Part shown: piece after piece, positions 38,827 to 47,315 of the stretch
Layout: every line of letters begins with the position of its first letter
How positions within the stretch are numbered: the stretch's first letter is position 1
NCBI RefSeq assembly: GCF_000963945.1
Contig: NZ_BAMW01000030.1
Coordinates: 1 to 64,000, forward strand
DNA length: 64,000 nucleotides
Source of the DNA: Acetobacter indonesiensis
GTDB lineage: Bacteria > Pseudomonadota > Alphaproteobacteria > Acetobacterales > Acetobacteraceae
Direction: 5' to 3'
The notes under the pieces: generated by a model
The model's input: the letters and a program-made list of their open reading frames with translations, nothing else
Told to the model about the DNA's origin: nothing
The model's database searches: none
Translations under genes and position numbers: made by a program

Positions 38827-38851
38827 ATACTTTCTTAATTAAAGAAAGTAT
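38827..38851. promoter_or_regulatory. Inverted repeat upstream of cydD, candidate operator
   Basis: Perfect 10-bp arms ATACTTTCTT and AAGAAAGTAT separated by AATTA, 41-65 bp upstream of the cydD start codon, where a promoter should lie. It does not match an FNR box (TTGAT-N4-ATCAA). Identity of the binding protein is unknown. Confidence 0.6.
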
Positions 38852-38985
38852 GATTAACATATTCACGAAAGAGTTAAGCGTCAAGCAAACCACGTAAGGG
38901 CAGGCATGCACCTGATGAGTGGTCAGGTGATTAAAGCAAGTTTTAAATTTAGAAATTACAATGGGTTGAAGAAAATATGGGTAAT

Positions 38986-39014
38986 AAAAAAGCGACCGAA
39001 AAGGTCGCTTTTTT
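38986..39014 (-). terminator. Rho-independent terminator of the MBL-TauE/SafE unit
   Basis: AGCGACC (38991-38997) pairs with GGTCGCT (39003-39009) around a 5-nt loop, flanked by A and T runs. It lies 38 bp after the stop of the exporter gene and ends the transcript before the cydD promoter. Confidence 0.88.
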
Positions 39015-39051
39015 ATTTAACCACTTTACTTAATTATCTTTGGGGCTTGCC

Positions 39052-39852
39052 TTAATGGCCATGCAGACTCTGCCAGATCATGTAAATGGCAACGCAGAAA
39101 ATGACCCCGGCAAAAAAGGTGGTCAGGCTGCCTGTTGACTTCGCCATGCTGCGGGCGGTGCGTGTGCCTGCAATGCTCCCTACGGCTCCGCCAACAATAA
39201 ACAGCGCCGCTAACTGCCAGTCGATATAACCGGACATCATGTAACTGACAGCGGTGCTGAGACCGAAGGCAGCCACAGCAACCAGAGAGGTGCCAACGGC
39301 ATTCAGAATAGGCATGCCGGTTGACGCAATCAGCCCCGGTACAATTAAAAACCCGCCACCAATGCCAAAAAAGCCGGAAAGCACCCCGGTTCCCAGCCCG
39401 TAGCCCGCAACTTTGGTGGCGTTGTCACGGTTGCAGCTTGCGCCTGGGCAGCCTTGGTTGCGCCGCCCGCGCAGCATGAGAATACCAACGCCGATCATGA
39501 GAATGGCAAAACAGAGAAGCAGGCGTTTGCCATCAACGGCTTTGCCTGCGGCAGCCCCAACAAATGCGCCGACCACCCCGCAGGATGCAAAAATAGCGGC
39601 GCATCGCCATTTTACGGTATGGGCGCGCGCATGTTGCGCCAGCCCAACCAGCGCATTGATGGCAACGGCCAGAGCGCTGGTGCCAATAGCAACGTGCGGA
39701 TTTGAAACACCAACCAGATAAACCATTAGCGGCACAGCTAGAATAGAGCCACCGCCGCCAATCAGCCCAAGAGTAAAGCCGACAAGCATGCCAGAAAAAA
39801 TTTCCAGTCCGGTATGCAGAAAGGTCTCTGGCATGATGTGTTTCAGGTCCAC
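39052..39852 (-). CDS. TauE/SafE (TSUP) family permease, probable sulfite exporter
   Basis: A 266-residue membrane protein with about seven or eight hydrophobic segments and the repeated TSUP motif: LGLIGGGGSILAVPLMVYLVG near the N-terminus, quoted here in family form, and SGFFGIGGGFLIVPGLIA in the second half. It follows the persulfide-dioxygenase-like gene by 28 bp on the same strand, so export of the sulfite that enzyme would make is the likely job. The substrate is inferred from this pairing. Confidence 0.87.
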   Translation of the reverse strand: MDLKHIMPETFLHTGLEIFSGMLVGFTLGLIGGGGSILAVPLMVYLVGVSNPHVAIGTSALAVAINALVGLAQHARAHTVKWRCAAIFASCGVVGAFVGAAAGKAVDGKRLLLCFAILMIGVGILMLRGRRNQGCPGASCNRDNATKVAGYGLGTGVLSGFFGIGGGFLIVPGLIASTGMPILNAVGTSLVAVAAFGLSTAVSYMMSGYIDWQLAALFIVGGAVGSIAGTRTARSMAKSTGSLTTFFAGVIFCVAIYMIWQSLHGH

Positions 39853-39880
39853 GTGAAAAAGAAAACGATAGAAAAAAGGC

Positions 39881-40807
39881 TTACATTTTGTTTATGGGGA
39901 TTTTGATATAGCTGACGCCATTATCTTCCGCTTCGGGCATGTGCCCGCCCCGAATGTTCACCTGTACGGACGGCATGATGAGGTTGGGGAGGGAAAGTTT
40001 GGCATCGCGCGTTGTGCGCATCTGTACAAATTCTTCTTCTGATACGCCGTCATGCACATGAATGTTGTGTGCGCGTTCAGCGCCTACCGTTGTTTCCCAT
40101 GCAAAAACATCGCGACCGGGGGCTTTGTAGTCGTGGCACAGAAAGAGGCGAGTCTGCTCTGGCAGTTTTAGAAGGCGATGGATGGAGCGATACAGCATAC
40201 GTGCATCGCCGCCGGGGAAGTCTGCCCGGGCAGTGCCATAGTCTGGCATGAAAAGGGTATCGCCAATAAAAGCGGCATCTCCGATGATGAAAGCCATATC
40301 AGCGGGGGTGTGGCCGGGTACGTGCAGAGCTACGGCGTCAAGTGTGCCAATCTTGAAGTGATCACCATCATGGAACAGATGGTCAAACTGTGACCCGTCG
40401 CGGGCAAATTCTGTGCCTGCGTTGAAAATTTTACCAAAGACGGTCTGAACGCGTACAATATCTCCGCCAATGCCTAGTTTGCCGCCAACCTGCTCTTGCA
40501 ACCACGGAGCGGCGGAAAGATGGTCGGCGTGCGCATGGGTTTCAAGCTGCCATTCTGCTTTAAGTCCTTCGGACTTCACGTAGGCGACAATCTCTTCGGC
40601 TGACGCATAAGATGTGCGGCCGGATGACGCTTCATAATCCAGAACGCTGTCTATAATGGCAGCAGCTTTGGTGTTGGGGTCATGAACGACATGGCTTGCG
40701 GTGAAGGTGGCTTCATCGAAGAAGGTTTTGACGACCGGCCGCTGGCCAGCGGAATGCTCGGTCTTGAGAATCTGAGCTGTGGCAGCAGCGAGGGGCGCAT
40801 CCGTCAT
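39881..40807 (-). CDS. MBL-fold hydrolase, persulfide dioxygenase-like (ETHE1/Blh type)
   Basis: A 308-residue metallo-beta-lactamase-fold protein with the metal motif THAHADHLS (His91, His93, Asp95, His96), a later His in HVPGHTPADMAFI and FIGDTLFMPDYGTARADFPGG, which is the ETHE1/Blh signature. Such enzymes oxidise glutathione persulfide to sulfite using Fe(II). No rhodanese domain is fused. It is the first gene of a two-gene unit with the TSUP exporter and is divergent from the peroxiredoxin-ArsR pair. Function by family and context; not proved. Confidence 0.88.
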   Translation of the reverse strand: MTDAPLAAATAQILKTEHSAGQRPVVKTFFDEATFTASHVVHDPNTKAAAIIDSVLDYEASSGRTSYASAEEIVAYVKSEGLKAEWQLETHAHADHLSAAPWLQEQVGGKLGIGGDIVRVQTVFGKIFNAGTEFARDGSQFDHLFHDGDHFKIGTLDAVALHVPGHTPADMAFIIGDAAFIGDTLFMPDYGTARADFPGGDARMLYRSIHRLLKLPEQTRLFLCHDYKAPGRDVFAWETTVGAERAHNIHVHDGVSEEEFVQMRTTRDAKLSLPNLIMPSVQVNIRGGHMPEAEDNGVSYIKIPINKM

Positions 40808-40841
40808 CGGTAGCTTCCTTCATAGTTTATCGTTTTATATA

Positions 40842-40859
40842 AAAATGTATATTCATTTT
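40842..40859. promoter_or_regulatory. Near-perfect 18-bp palindrome, candidate ArsR-family operator
   Basis: AAAATG-TATATT-CATTTT is symmetric except for one central base pair. It lies in the 107-bp AT-rich region between the divergent MBL and peroxiredoxin genes, 35 bp from the MBL start and 56 bp from the peroxiredoxin start, a position suited to control both. The ArsR-type gene of this cluster is the obvious candidate binder. Confidence 0.6.
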
Positions 40860-40914
40860 CATTAAATACGAAACCATCTTGCGTCAAGAAGAACAATCCG
40901 CGTAAGAACACACT

Positions 40915-41574
40915 ATGACCGACAGCACGTTAGAATCCTGCCCTTTGTACCATTCACGGGCTATTCTTCAGATTGGCGATACCGTGCCAGATTTCGTGGC
41001 CCGTACTACGCAAGGGGAGCTGACATTCAGCACATTGCGTGGGCACTGGGTCATGTTGTTTTCTCATCCGGCTGACTTCACGCCCGTTTGTACCAGTGAA
41101 TTTATTGCACTGGCCAAGGCTGCGCCGCAGTTTCAGGCCATGAATTGTGCGCTGGTTGGATTGTCTGTTGATAGCCTGCCGTCTCACCTTGCGTGGGTGG
41201 ACGCTATTCGGGAACGTTTTGGCGTCAGCATTCCTTTTCCGATTGTTGAAGACCCGTCGATGTCGATTGCACGGGCGTATGGTATGCTTGATATCACGGC
41301 CCAGAGCAGTGTGACGGTGCGTGCGGTGTACGTCATAGACCCGGAAGGCGTGGTGCAGGCCATAACATGGTATCCGCCTACGGTTGGGCGGTCAGTCAAG
41401 GAGCTGGTGCGGTTGCTGACGGCCCTGCAACGGGTGGCTGAAGATGATGTGCTGACACCCGAAGGCTGGCAACCGGGTGATGATGTCATGTCTCCTGCCG
41501 CACAGACGCAGGATGCCGTTGCTGCCGCAGGCCCGGCATGGTTCATGTCCGTGCAGACAGGGAAGTCCGTATGA
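40915..41574 (+). CDS. 1-Cys peroxiredoxin (Prx6/AhpC-TSA family)
   Basis: A 219-residue peroxiredoxin. The peroxidatic Cys59 is in HPADFTPVCTSEF, and the Prx6-type IPFPIVEDPSMSIARAYGML follows. There is no conserved C-terminal resolving Cys, so it is of the 1-Cys class, needing an outside thiol such as glutathione. It starts the unit with the ArsR-family gene, which overlaps its stop by 4 bp, and is divergent from the persulfide-dioxygenase-like gene. Reduction of organic or persulfide-type peroxides is a plausible role. Confidence 0.9.
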   Translation: MTDSTLESCPLYHSRAILQIGDTVPDFVARTTQGELTFSTLRGHWVMLFSHPADFTPVCTSEFIALAKAAPQFQAMNCALVGLSVDSLPSHLAWVDAIRERFGVSIPFPIVEDPSMSIARAYGMLDITAQSSVTVRAVYVIDPEGVVQAITWYPPTVGRSVKELVRLLTALQRVAEDDVLTPEGWQPGDDVMSPAAQTQDAVAAAGPAWFMSVQTGKSV

Positions 41575-41978
41575 AACGCCTGTCTCTGGAAGAAGCGCGG
41601 CTGCTGGTTGAACGGCTGAAGCTGTTTGCACAGCCTCAGCGCCTGATTATTCTTGATGCCCTGCTTGAAGGGCCGCTGGCAGTGAGCGAACTTGAAACCC
41701 AGACGGGTATCAGCCAGCCAACACTCAGCCAGCAGTTGGGCACGTTGCGACGCGCTGATATTATTGTGCCCCGCCGGGAATCACGCACCATCTATTACAG
41801 TCTGGCCAATGATGAGGAAGTTCTGCGCGCCCGGGCGCTGATCGGCCTGTTGCGGGATGACAAATCCACCTTGCCGCTGCTTCAGCAGGCATCTGCGCGG
41901 AAAGATACAGGGGCTAAACCCAAAGGGCAGGCAGAAGGGGGCGCCCGCTTCGCCTTGATCCGGCCCCCCGGTAGCTAG
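41571..41978 (+). CDS. ArsR-family winged-helix regulator without cysteines
   Basis: A 135-residue regulator. The HTH reads LAVSELETQTGISQPTLSQQ followed by LGTLRRADIIVPRRESRTIYYSL, the typical ArsR/SmtB recognition helix and wing. The residues up to 95 are the domain and the remaining ~40 are a Gln/Lys/Gly-rich tail. It contains no Cys, whereas the persulfide sensors BigR and SqrR of similar gene clusters use two cysteines. The start ATG 41571 overlaps the peroxiredoxin stop (ATGA); a longer frame from 41538 lies inside that gene. It probably controls the divergent promoters upstream. Confidence 0.88.
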   Translation: MKRLSLEEARLLVERLKLFAQPQRLIILDALLEGPLAVSELETQTGISQPTLSQQLGTLRRADIIVPRRESRTIYYSLANDEEVLRARALIGLLRDDKSTLPLLQQASARKDTGAKPKGQAEGGARFALIRPPGS

Positions 41979-42041
41979 CCGCTATGGGGTTCTGATAGAG
42001 AGTGGTTGCGTAAAATCAGACACAAACGTATCTTTTTACCT

Positions 42042-42060
42042 GCAAAAGATTATCATTTTT
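42042..42060. promoter_or_regulatory. Fur-box-like site upstream of PepSY gene
   Basis: 13 of 19 bases match the GATAATGATAATCATTATC consensus, with the core GATTATCATT intact. It lies 41-59 bp upstream of the PepSY start, in keeping with iron-repressed control. Confidence 0.55.
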
Positions 42061-42100
42061 AACAAAATCAGGCATCCTTTTCCTGCTTCAGGGGAAGCAG

Positions 42101-43234
42101 GTGGCGCACGGCGTGTCTGTGGCCGCTCTTACTCATGATGATCGTTATAGAGTGATGCGGTTTATTGTTCTGTGCCACCGTTGGGTGGGCGGTATTGCGG
42201 GTCTGTTACTGGCGGTTCTCGGGCTTTCGGGGGCGTTGCTGGTTCATAAAGATTTATGGACAGTCGTTTCCCACAAAGGCGACGCAGTTGTGCAGAGCGG
42301 TCAGGATGTCGGGCGGCTGGTCGCGCAGGTCATGACCGAGACGGGCAAACACCCGCAGATGATAGCCTTTGCCTCCCCCTCTTTTGGTGTTGACCGCGTG
42401 GCGTATGCTGGTGGGGCAGGGGCATATCTTGATCAGACCGGTCAACTCCTGACAAGCTGGTCCAGTGACTGGGCCCGGCCAGAATTGTGGTTGGTAACCC
42501 TGCACCGGTATCTGTTTATGCGCCCTGCCGGAGAAACTGTCGTCGGTATTGCCGGCTTTATCGGGCTTGCGCTGGTTATATTGGGCTGCATTGCTTGGTG
42601 GCGTACCCGACAAACCTTTGAATTCCGGTTATGGCCAAAGCGTATGAGTCGCCCAGCCATTATCCGGCAGCATCGTGATCTGGGCGTTGTGATGACGCCT
42701 GTTCTGTTGCTGTCTTTCATCACCGGTGTGTTGATGGTGTTTCGCCCGCTCGGCGGGTTGGCGCTCGGGCCGGGGGCTGCACAGGCGATTGATCACAGTC
42801 TGCGGCCCCCGCATTTTCAGTCTGTCAAAATCGGTCATGATCTGGACTGGCAGGCCATGATGGAAACCGCCCGCGAAAAATTTCCGCAGGCCGAATTCAG
42901 AAGTCTGGCTCTGCCGCGGAAAGGCAGCGGGCTGATTACCATACGGATGCGCCAACCATCCGAGTGGCTGCCTAATGGCCGCACCATGCTCTGGTTTGCG
43001 GCTGATACCGGGCAACTGGTGGAAGCCCGTGACGCAACCCTGATGCCGGTTCAGGCCAGAGCCTTTAATGACATCTTCCCGCTTCATACCGGCAAGGTGG
43101 GTGGAATAATTTATAAACTTCTGATGACGCTGTCTGGCCTGACGCTGGCGTTGCTCGGGTTTCTGGCAACATGGACATTCTGGTTTGCGGGCGGCTTTAA
43201 GCCTGCTTCAAAAAAGAAACCGCAGAAAGCATAA
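42101..43234 (+). CDS. PepSY-associated membrane protein
   Basis: A 377-residue PepSY-TM protein with four membrane segments: LCHRWVGGIAGLLLAVLGLS near the N-terminus, two in the middle (GIAGFIGLALVILGCIAWW and GVVMTPVLLLSFITGVLMVF) and one at the C-terminus before a Lys-rich tail. Proteins of this type are found beside siderophore receptors and are thought to reduce or release iron from siderophores. It converges on a TonB receptor and has a Fur-like site. GTG 42101 follows GGGGAAG and was kept; an ATG at 42155 is an alternative start. Confidence 0.82.
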   Translation: MAHGVSVAALTHDDRYRVMRFIVLCHRWVGGIAGLLLAVLGLSGALLVHKDLWTVVSHKGDAVVQSGQDVGRLVAQVMTETGKHPQMIAFASPSFGVDRVAYAGGAGAYLDQTGQLLTSWSSDWARPELWLVTLHRYLFMRPAGETVVGIAGFIGLALVILGCIAWWRTRQTFEFRLWPKRMSRPAIIRQHRDLGVVMTPVLLLSFITGVLMVFRPLGGLALGPGAAQAIDHSLRPPHFQSVKIGHDLDWQAMMETAREKFPQAEFRSLALPRKGSGLITIRMRQPSEWLPNGRTMLWFAADTGQLVEARDATLMPVQARAFNDIFPLHTGKVGGIIYKLLMTLSGLTLALLGFLATWTFWFAGGFKPASKKKPQKA

Positions 43235-43257
43235 ACGGTTTATTTTACAGAATGTAA

Positions 43258-43287
43258 GGTGAAGGCATGGTGAACGATGCCTTCACC
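43258..43287. terminator. Hairpin between convergent PepSY and TonB-receptor genes
   Basis: Perfect 11-bp stem GGTGAAGGCAT/ATGCCTTCACC with an 8-nt loop in the 63-bp gap between two convergent genes. T tracts are weak, so it is a probable bidirectional terminator. Confidence 0.65.
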
Positions 43288-43297
43288 CAATTTCAGC

Positions 43298-45589
43298 TTA
43301 CCACTTATATTGCAGGCGGGCTGTTACACTGCGGCCCTGACCATAATAGCAGGCAGAAACAGCCGTGCAGGTTGCTACGAACCGTTTGTCTGCAATGTTA
43401 CGGGCGTTAACGGAGAAAGATAGACCCTTGTAACGCGGATGCGCTGTTTCAAAATCATAGCGCAGGAACACATCAAAAAGCGTGTAACCGGGAATGGAGA
43501 GCGTGTTGGCAGTGTCACCATAGCTATGCCCTGTATAGCGCACACCCCCACCTATTCCCATACCGGCGAGCGCACCGTGGCGAATACGCTGGTCAAGGAA
43601 CAGCGACGCCATCCATTTTGGTGCTTGCGGTAGATAGTTGCCAATTTGTGACTGTGTGTTTGACTCTGTCACTTTGGCAGCACTTCGGGTGCCTGTGAAA
43701 ATCACAGCCATATCCCACGGCAGTGTGGCGCGTCCTTCCAGTTCAAGACCCCGTACCCGGCCTTCACCTGTTTGCACAAGGCAGGTTGATGTCCCGCACA
43801 GCGTACCGTTCGGATCAGGCGTGGTCATGTTCTGCTGGGTAATCTGGTAAGCCCCAAACGTAATATACATGCCGCGCCCATGCTGGTAACGCAGCCCGGC
43901 TTCATATTGTTGGCCTGTTGTAGGTTTGAAAGGCTGACCGTCAGCAGATGTCGAGGGATCAGACACCTGCGGCTGGAACGATTCCGCGTAACTGAAGTAT
44001 GGCGCCAGACCATTTTTGAATTGATAAACAGCCCCCGCACGCCATGTGAAAGCGTTTGAGTTGGTGAGATACCGTGTGCGCGTTAACGGGTTGTAGGTGT
44101 TGTCGCGCGCCCAGTCCTGACGGCCGCCTAAAGTTATATGCAGATTTTCAAATGTGAGCTGATCCTGAAAATAGACACCGTTCTGTTCACTGATGGTGTC
44201 AGTATAAACCTGCGGGGACAGATTGCTTTTGAAACCGGATGAGCCACGAGAGACTGGGTCAAAGATATTCAGAACCGGTAAAACCAGAGACGATTTTACC
44301 AGATCACGTTCGTGCTGCCAGTCGGTGTAGAAGTAATCCGTACCGATCAGAACAATATGTTTGACCGGACCGGTGGTAAAACGGCCTTCCAGTTGGGTAT
44401 CTGTTGCCACACCTTGGGAGTTACCCCGCCCCTCGACAGCGCGGCGATTGACTGTTTGCCCAGCAACGCAGCCAGCAATGGCTGATGTACAGCGTGCAAG
44501 CGTGTCACCAGAAAGAACTGTGGCGCGGTAAAGCGTATCAAGCCGTGTGTAACGAGTATTATTGCGTATGGCAAAATGACGGTTGAAGTGATGTTCAAGA
44601 AAAGAGCCTAACAGAAACTGGTTTCGGTCAAACGTATTCCAGTCAGGTTCTCCAATAAACGCGTGGTTACTGATATAGCGCCCTTTGGATGGATAAAGCG
44701 TACCGGTTGCCGGTAAAAATTGGAAAGTCGATCCGCCTTCATCGCGCTGATACTGGGCCAGAATAGTCCAGTCGGTATGGGGCGTGATATGCCATGTCAG
44801 GCTGGGTGAGACATAGTAGCGGCCTAACCGAACATGATCGACCTGCGTATCGCCATAACGGGCCAGCGCAACAAAACGCCCTTCAACCTTACCATTTTTT
44901 GAAATTGAACCCGATACATCACCTGATGCCTGACCTTGCCAGTTGGCCATATCGGTAAAGCCAGCCCCCTGAAACAGTAGTTCCCCTTTTGATTGTGCAG
45001 TCGGGCGCTTTGTTACCAGATTGACCACACCACCGGGGGCCGTCTGACCATAGAGCGCGCCTGATGGGCCTTTCAAAACTTCAATCTGCTGGAGCGCAAA
45101 CGGGTCAAACGACGTTCTGGTCCATTGGCCGCCTGATGGCAGGCGCAGACCGTCAACAAAGTTATTGTTTGACGAAAAGCCACCCGCACCAAACCCCCGA
45201 ACCGAGACTTCATCCACGCGGCTATCAATGCCAGAAGGTTCAGCTTGCACGCCCGCCGTATAAGACAAAGCATCAGCTACGGTGGGGGAGGCGCGTAAAT
45301 CTATTTCTTCCCGGCTGATGATGGAGATTGTCTGGGGGGACTGGATAATAGGCGTATTGGTTTTGGTTGAGGACGTAGCCCGCGACCGCCCGGTTGCCGT
45401 GACAATAATCACTTCCTTTTCGCGTGCACGTTGGGTGGTTTTACTGTGTTCGTCAGCCTTTTCCTGCATTTTGGCTGGAGTTTTATCTGGCTCCGCCGCC
45501 TGAACGTATCCTCCCAAAGTGGCGCAGCAAACAGCCAGAGGCATCAATCGGCTGGAACGAAAAGGAGTGGAGCCGGAGGGTCGTTTCAT
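43298..45589 (-). CDS. TonB-dependent siderophore receptor
   Basis: A ~763-residue outer-membrane receptor. A signal peptide MKRPSGSTPFRSSRLMPLAV...YVQA precedes a low-complexity stretch and a TonB-box-like EVIIVTATG. The plug domain shows SPQTISIISREEI and GAGGFSSNNNFVDGLRLP, and VLKGPSGALYGQTAPGGVVNL is the siderophore-receptor signature. The barrel ends with the C-terminal aromatic motif VTARLQYKW. The ATG at 45589 was preferred to an upstream in-frame start at 45634 because the signal peptide starts there. A strong Fur box sits 51-69 bp upstream. Confidence 0.93.
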   Translation of the reverse strand: MKRPSGSTPFRSSRLMPLAVCCATLGGYVQAAEPDKTPAKMQEKADEHSKTTQRAREKEVIIVTATGRSRATSSTKTNTPIIQSPQTISIISREEIDLRASPTVADALSYTAGVQAEPSGIDSRVDEVSVRGFGAGGFSSNNNFVDGLRLPSGGQWTRTSFDPFALQQIEVLKGPSGALYGQTAPGGVVNLVTKRPTAQSKGELLFQGAGFTDMANWQGQASGDVSGSISKNGKVEGRFVALARYGDTQVDHVRLGRYYVSPSLTWHITPHTDWTILAQYQRDEGGSTFQFLPATGTLYPSKGRYISNHAFIGEPDWNTFDRNQFLLGSFLEHHFNRHFAIRNNTRYTRLDTLYRATVLSGDTLARCTSAIAGCVAGQTVNRRAVEGRGNSQGVATDTQLEGRFTTGPVKHIVLIGTDYFYTDWQHERDLVKSSLVLPVLNIFDPVSRGSSGFKSNLSPQVYTDTISEQNGVYFQDQLTFENLHITLGGRQDWARDNTYNPLTRTRYLTNSNAFTWRAGAVYQFKNGLAPYFSYAESFQPQVSDPSTSADGQPFKPTTGQQYEAGLRYQHGRGMYITFGAYQITQQNMTTPDPNGTLCGTSTCLVQTGEGRVRGLELEGRATLPWDMAVIFTGTRSAAKVTESNTQSQIGNYLPQAPKWMASLFLDQRIRHGALAGMGIGGGVRYTGHSYGDTANTLSIPGYTLFDVFLRYDFETAHPRYKGLSFSVNARNIADKRFVATCTAVSACYYGQGRSVTARLQYKW

Positions 45590-45639
45590 GGGGGCTTTCT
45601 GCCAGGAAAGAAAAGAAGGAAATGTGGTCTGCAACTAAT

Positions 45640-45658
45640 AATAATGATAATCATTGTC
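45640..45658. promoter_or_regulatory. Fur box upstream of TonB siderophore receptor
   Basis: 17 of 19 bases match the consensus GATAATGATAATCATTATC, including the uninterrupted core ATAATGATAATCATT. It lies 51-69 bp upstream of the receptor start. Confidence 0.85.
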
Positions 45659-45868
45659 AACTAACTTATGAACAATCTAAATGGATACTAAAGGTTGAGT
45701 GTTGTAGTATTTTGAAATTAAACGGAATTTTTATAAATATGCCACTTTTCTGCCATGCTGTTGAAACTCAGGCAGGCCTAAGGCTTTAAAACCCATAGGA
45801 CGACTTCCCCGCGTGCGTAGTGGTCTGGCGATAATAAAGAAAGAAAAAAAGTGGCTTAGGAGGGCGAA

Positions 45869-46069
45869 ATGGCGGGCCTTATCCATTTTTTCCAGCATCA
45901 TGCCTGGAAAAGCTATGTCGATACACAGTCTGACCTTGTGTCTGGGTGGGAAGATATTGACCCGCCTGTTCCAAGGCAGGGCGGAACAGGCGGCACATTA
46001 AAATCGGCTTCCCATACGCTCCTTGAGACGGCGCGCCTGACTATGACGCGTGATCTGAAGGAGGGTTAA
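45869..46069 (+). CDS. Small hypothetical protein (66 aa)
   Basis: Not recognised. The frame starts MAGLIHFFQHHAWKSYVDTQ, has no membrane segment or Cys, and ends in a basic/acidic helix-like tail. The reason to accept it is an ideal ribosome site, AGGAGG, six bases before the ATG. It ends 13 bp before the first possible start of tag and could be co-transcribed with it. Confidence 0.55.
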   Translation: MAGLIHFFQHHAWKSYVDTQSDLVSGWEDIDPPVPRQGGTGGTLKSASHTLLETARLTMTRDLKEG

Positions 46070-46127
46070 GTCTCTGGGCGCTGTGGGCAGGTGGCGCAAC
46101 ACAGGCCAAGTGTTTTATGCTGATGCT

Positions 46128-46712
46128 ATGACACACCCTGACTATTCCGATACGCTGACTCGCTGTAAGTGGGCGCAAACAAACCCGCTTTTACGCACCT
46201 ATCATGATGAAGAATGGGGCGCGCCTGTAAAAGATAGCCGTGCCCTGTGGGAAATGCTGATGCTTGAAGGGTTTCAGGCTGGTCTTTCCTGGCTAACCGT
46301 ATTGCGTCGGCGCGATGGTTTCAAAAAAGCGTTCGCCGAATTTGACCCCGAGCGTGTGGCGCAGTTTGATCAGACGGATGTGGAACGCTTGATGGCTGAT
46401 CCCGGCATTATCCGGGCACGGGCCAAGATTGAAGCGACAATTGGCAATGCGCGTGCGTATCTGACCATGCGTGAACAGGGTGAGGACTTTGCCGAATTTA
46501 CATGGGGTATGGTGCCCGATGCCCCGATCAGAAACACGACGGGGCAGGTTCTGGCCCAGTCTCCACAGTCGCAGGCCTTATCAAAAGCCTTGAAAAAGCG
46601 CGGATTTAAATTTGTGGGACCTGTGATTGTTTATGCGTGGATGCAGGCAATCGGTATGGTTGATGACCATGACCCCGCCTGCTTCCGTTACCAGACATGT
46701 GAGAAAGGGTAG
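46128..46712 (+). CDS. tag: DNA-3-methyladenine glycosylase I
   Basis: A ~194-residue Tag enzyme that removes 3-methyladenine from alkylated DNA. It begins near CKWAQTNPLLRTYHDEEWG, the family signature with zinc-binding Cys, and continues LEGFQAGLSWLTVLRRRDGF and FKFVGPVIVYAWMQAIGMVDDHDPAC, quoted in part, whose His and Cys complete the zinc site. A GTG at 46083 gives a 15-residue longer form; ATG 46128 matches the length of E. coli Tag. Converges with the GST gene with no space between stops. Confidence 0.9.
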   Translation: MTHPDYSDTLTRCKWAQTNPLLRTYHDEEWGAPVKDSRALWEMLMLEGFQAGLSWLTVLRRRDGFKKAFAEFDPERVAQFDQTDVERLMADPGIIRARAKIEATIGNARAYLTMREQGEDFAEFTWGMVPDAPIRNTTGQVLAQSPQSQALSKALKKRGFKFVGPVIVYAWMQAIGMVDDHDPACFRYQTCEKG

Positions 46713-47315
46713 TCAGCCCTTCTTCAGATCATCAGCCCAAGGCATTGGAAAAAAGTTTGGCAGTGCTTCAAGCCTTTTTAACCAGCTTTGAATATTGGGA
46801 TAGGGCTGAAGGTCTACCCCACCTTCAGGCGCACGGGCGGTATAAGCGTAACAAGCAAAGTCAGCCAATGTAGGGAAAGCTGTTGCCAGAAAAGGCTGCT
46901 GTGCCAGATGCGCATCCATTATGGCGAATAATGCGTGCGCCCGTTCAATGGCATTGGCGGGTTCACCCGCTTTATGAAAAAGGCTGACCATACGGGCGGC
47001 AGCCGGTCCCTGCCGTAATTCTCCCGCAGCAATAGACAGCCAGCGCTGTACATGGGCTGCGTCACTTGGCGTGTCTGGCAGATAAGATGAATCGGCCCCG
47101 TATTGTTTGACCAGATACACCATAATGGCGTTACTGTCTGTCAGCACAAGGTTACCATCTTTTAGAATAGGGACTTGCGCCAGTGGGTTCATAATCCGCA
47201 GTTCTGGTGTGAAAGCAGACACAATCTCAAATTGGTAGTCCAGCTTCAACAGCGACAGAACCAGCCGAACGCGATGCACATGACCTGAAAGAGGTTTGCC
47301 ATAAAGCGTTATCAT
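46713..47315 (-). CDS. Glutathione S-transferase
   Basis: A 200-residue GST. The thioredoxin-like N-domain starts ITLYGKPLSGHVHRVRLVLS and has the cis-Pro motif LAQVPILKDG and LTDSNAIMVYL; an all-helical C-domain follows. The ATG overlaps the stop of the outer-membrane factor gene by 4 bp, so it is the last gene of the efflux operon, suggesting a conjugation-and-export role for toxic compounds. Confidence 0.9.
   Translation of the reverse strand: MITLYGKPLSGHVHRVRLVLSLLKLDYQFEIVSAFTPELRIMNPLAQVPILKDGNLVLTDSNAIMVYLVKQYGADSSYLPDTPSDAAHVQRWLSIAAGELRQGPAAARMVSLFHKAGEPANAIERAHALFAIMDAHLAQQPFLATAFPTLADFACYAYTARAPEGGVDLQPYPNIQSWLKRLEALPNFFPMPWADDLKKG

Noticed and set aside
38800..38960. FNR box at the cyd promoter
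   Set aside because: No TTGAT-N4-ATCAA match was found; the 25-bp inverted repeat is a different sequence.
46083..46127. Longer tag protein starting at GTG
   Set aside because: The added 15 residues do not resemble Tag enzymes; the ATG at 46128 matches the family start, though the GTG cannot be excluded.
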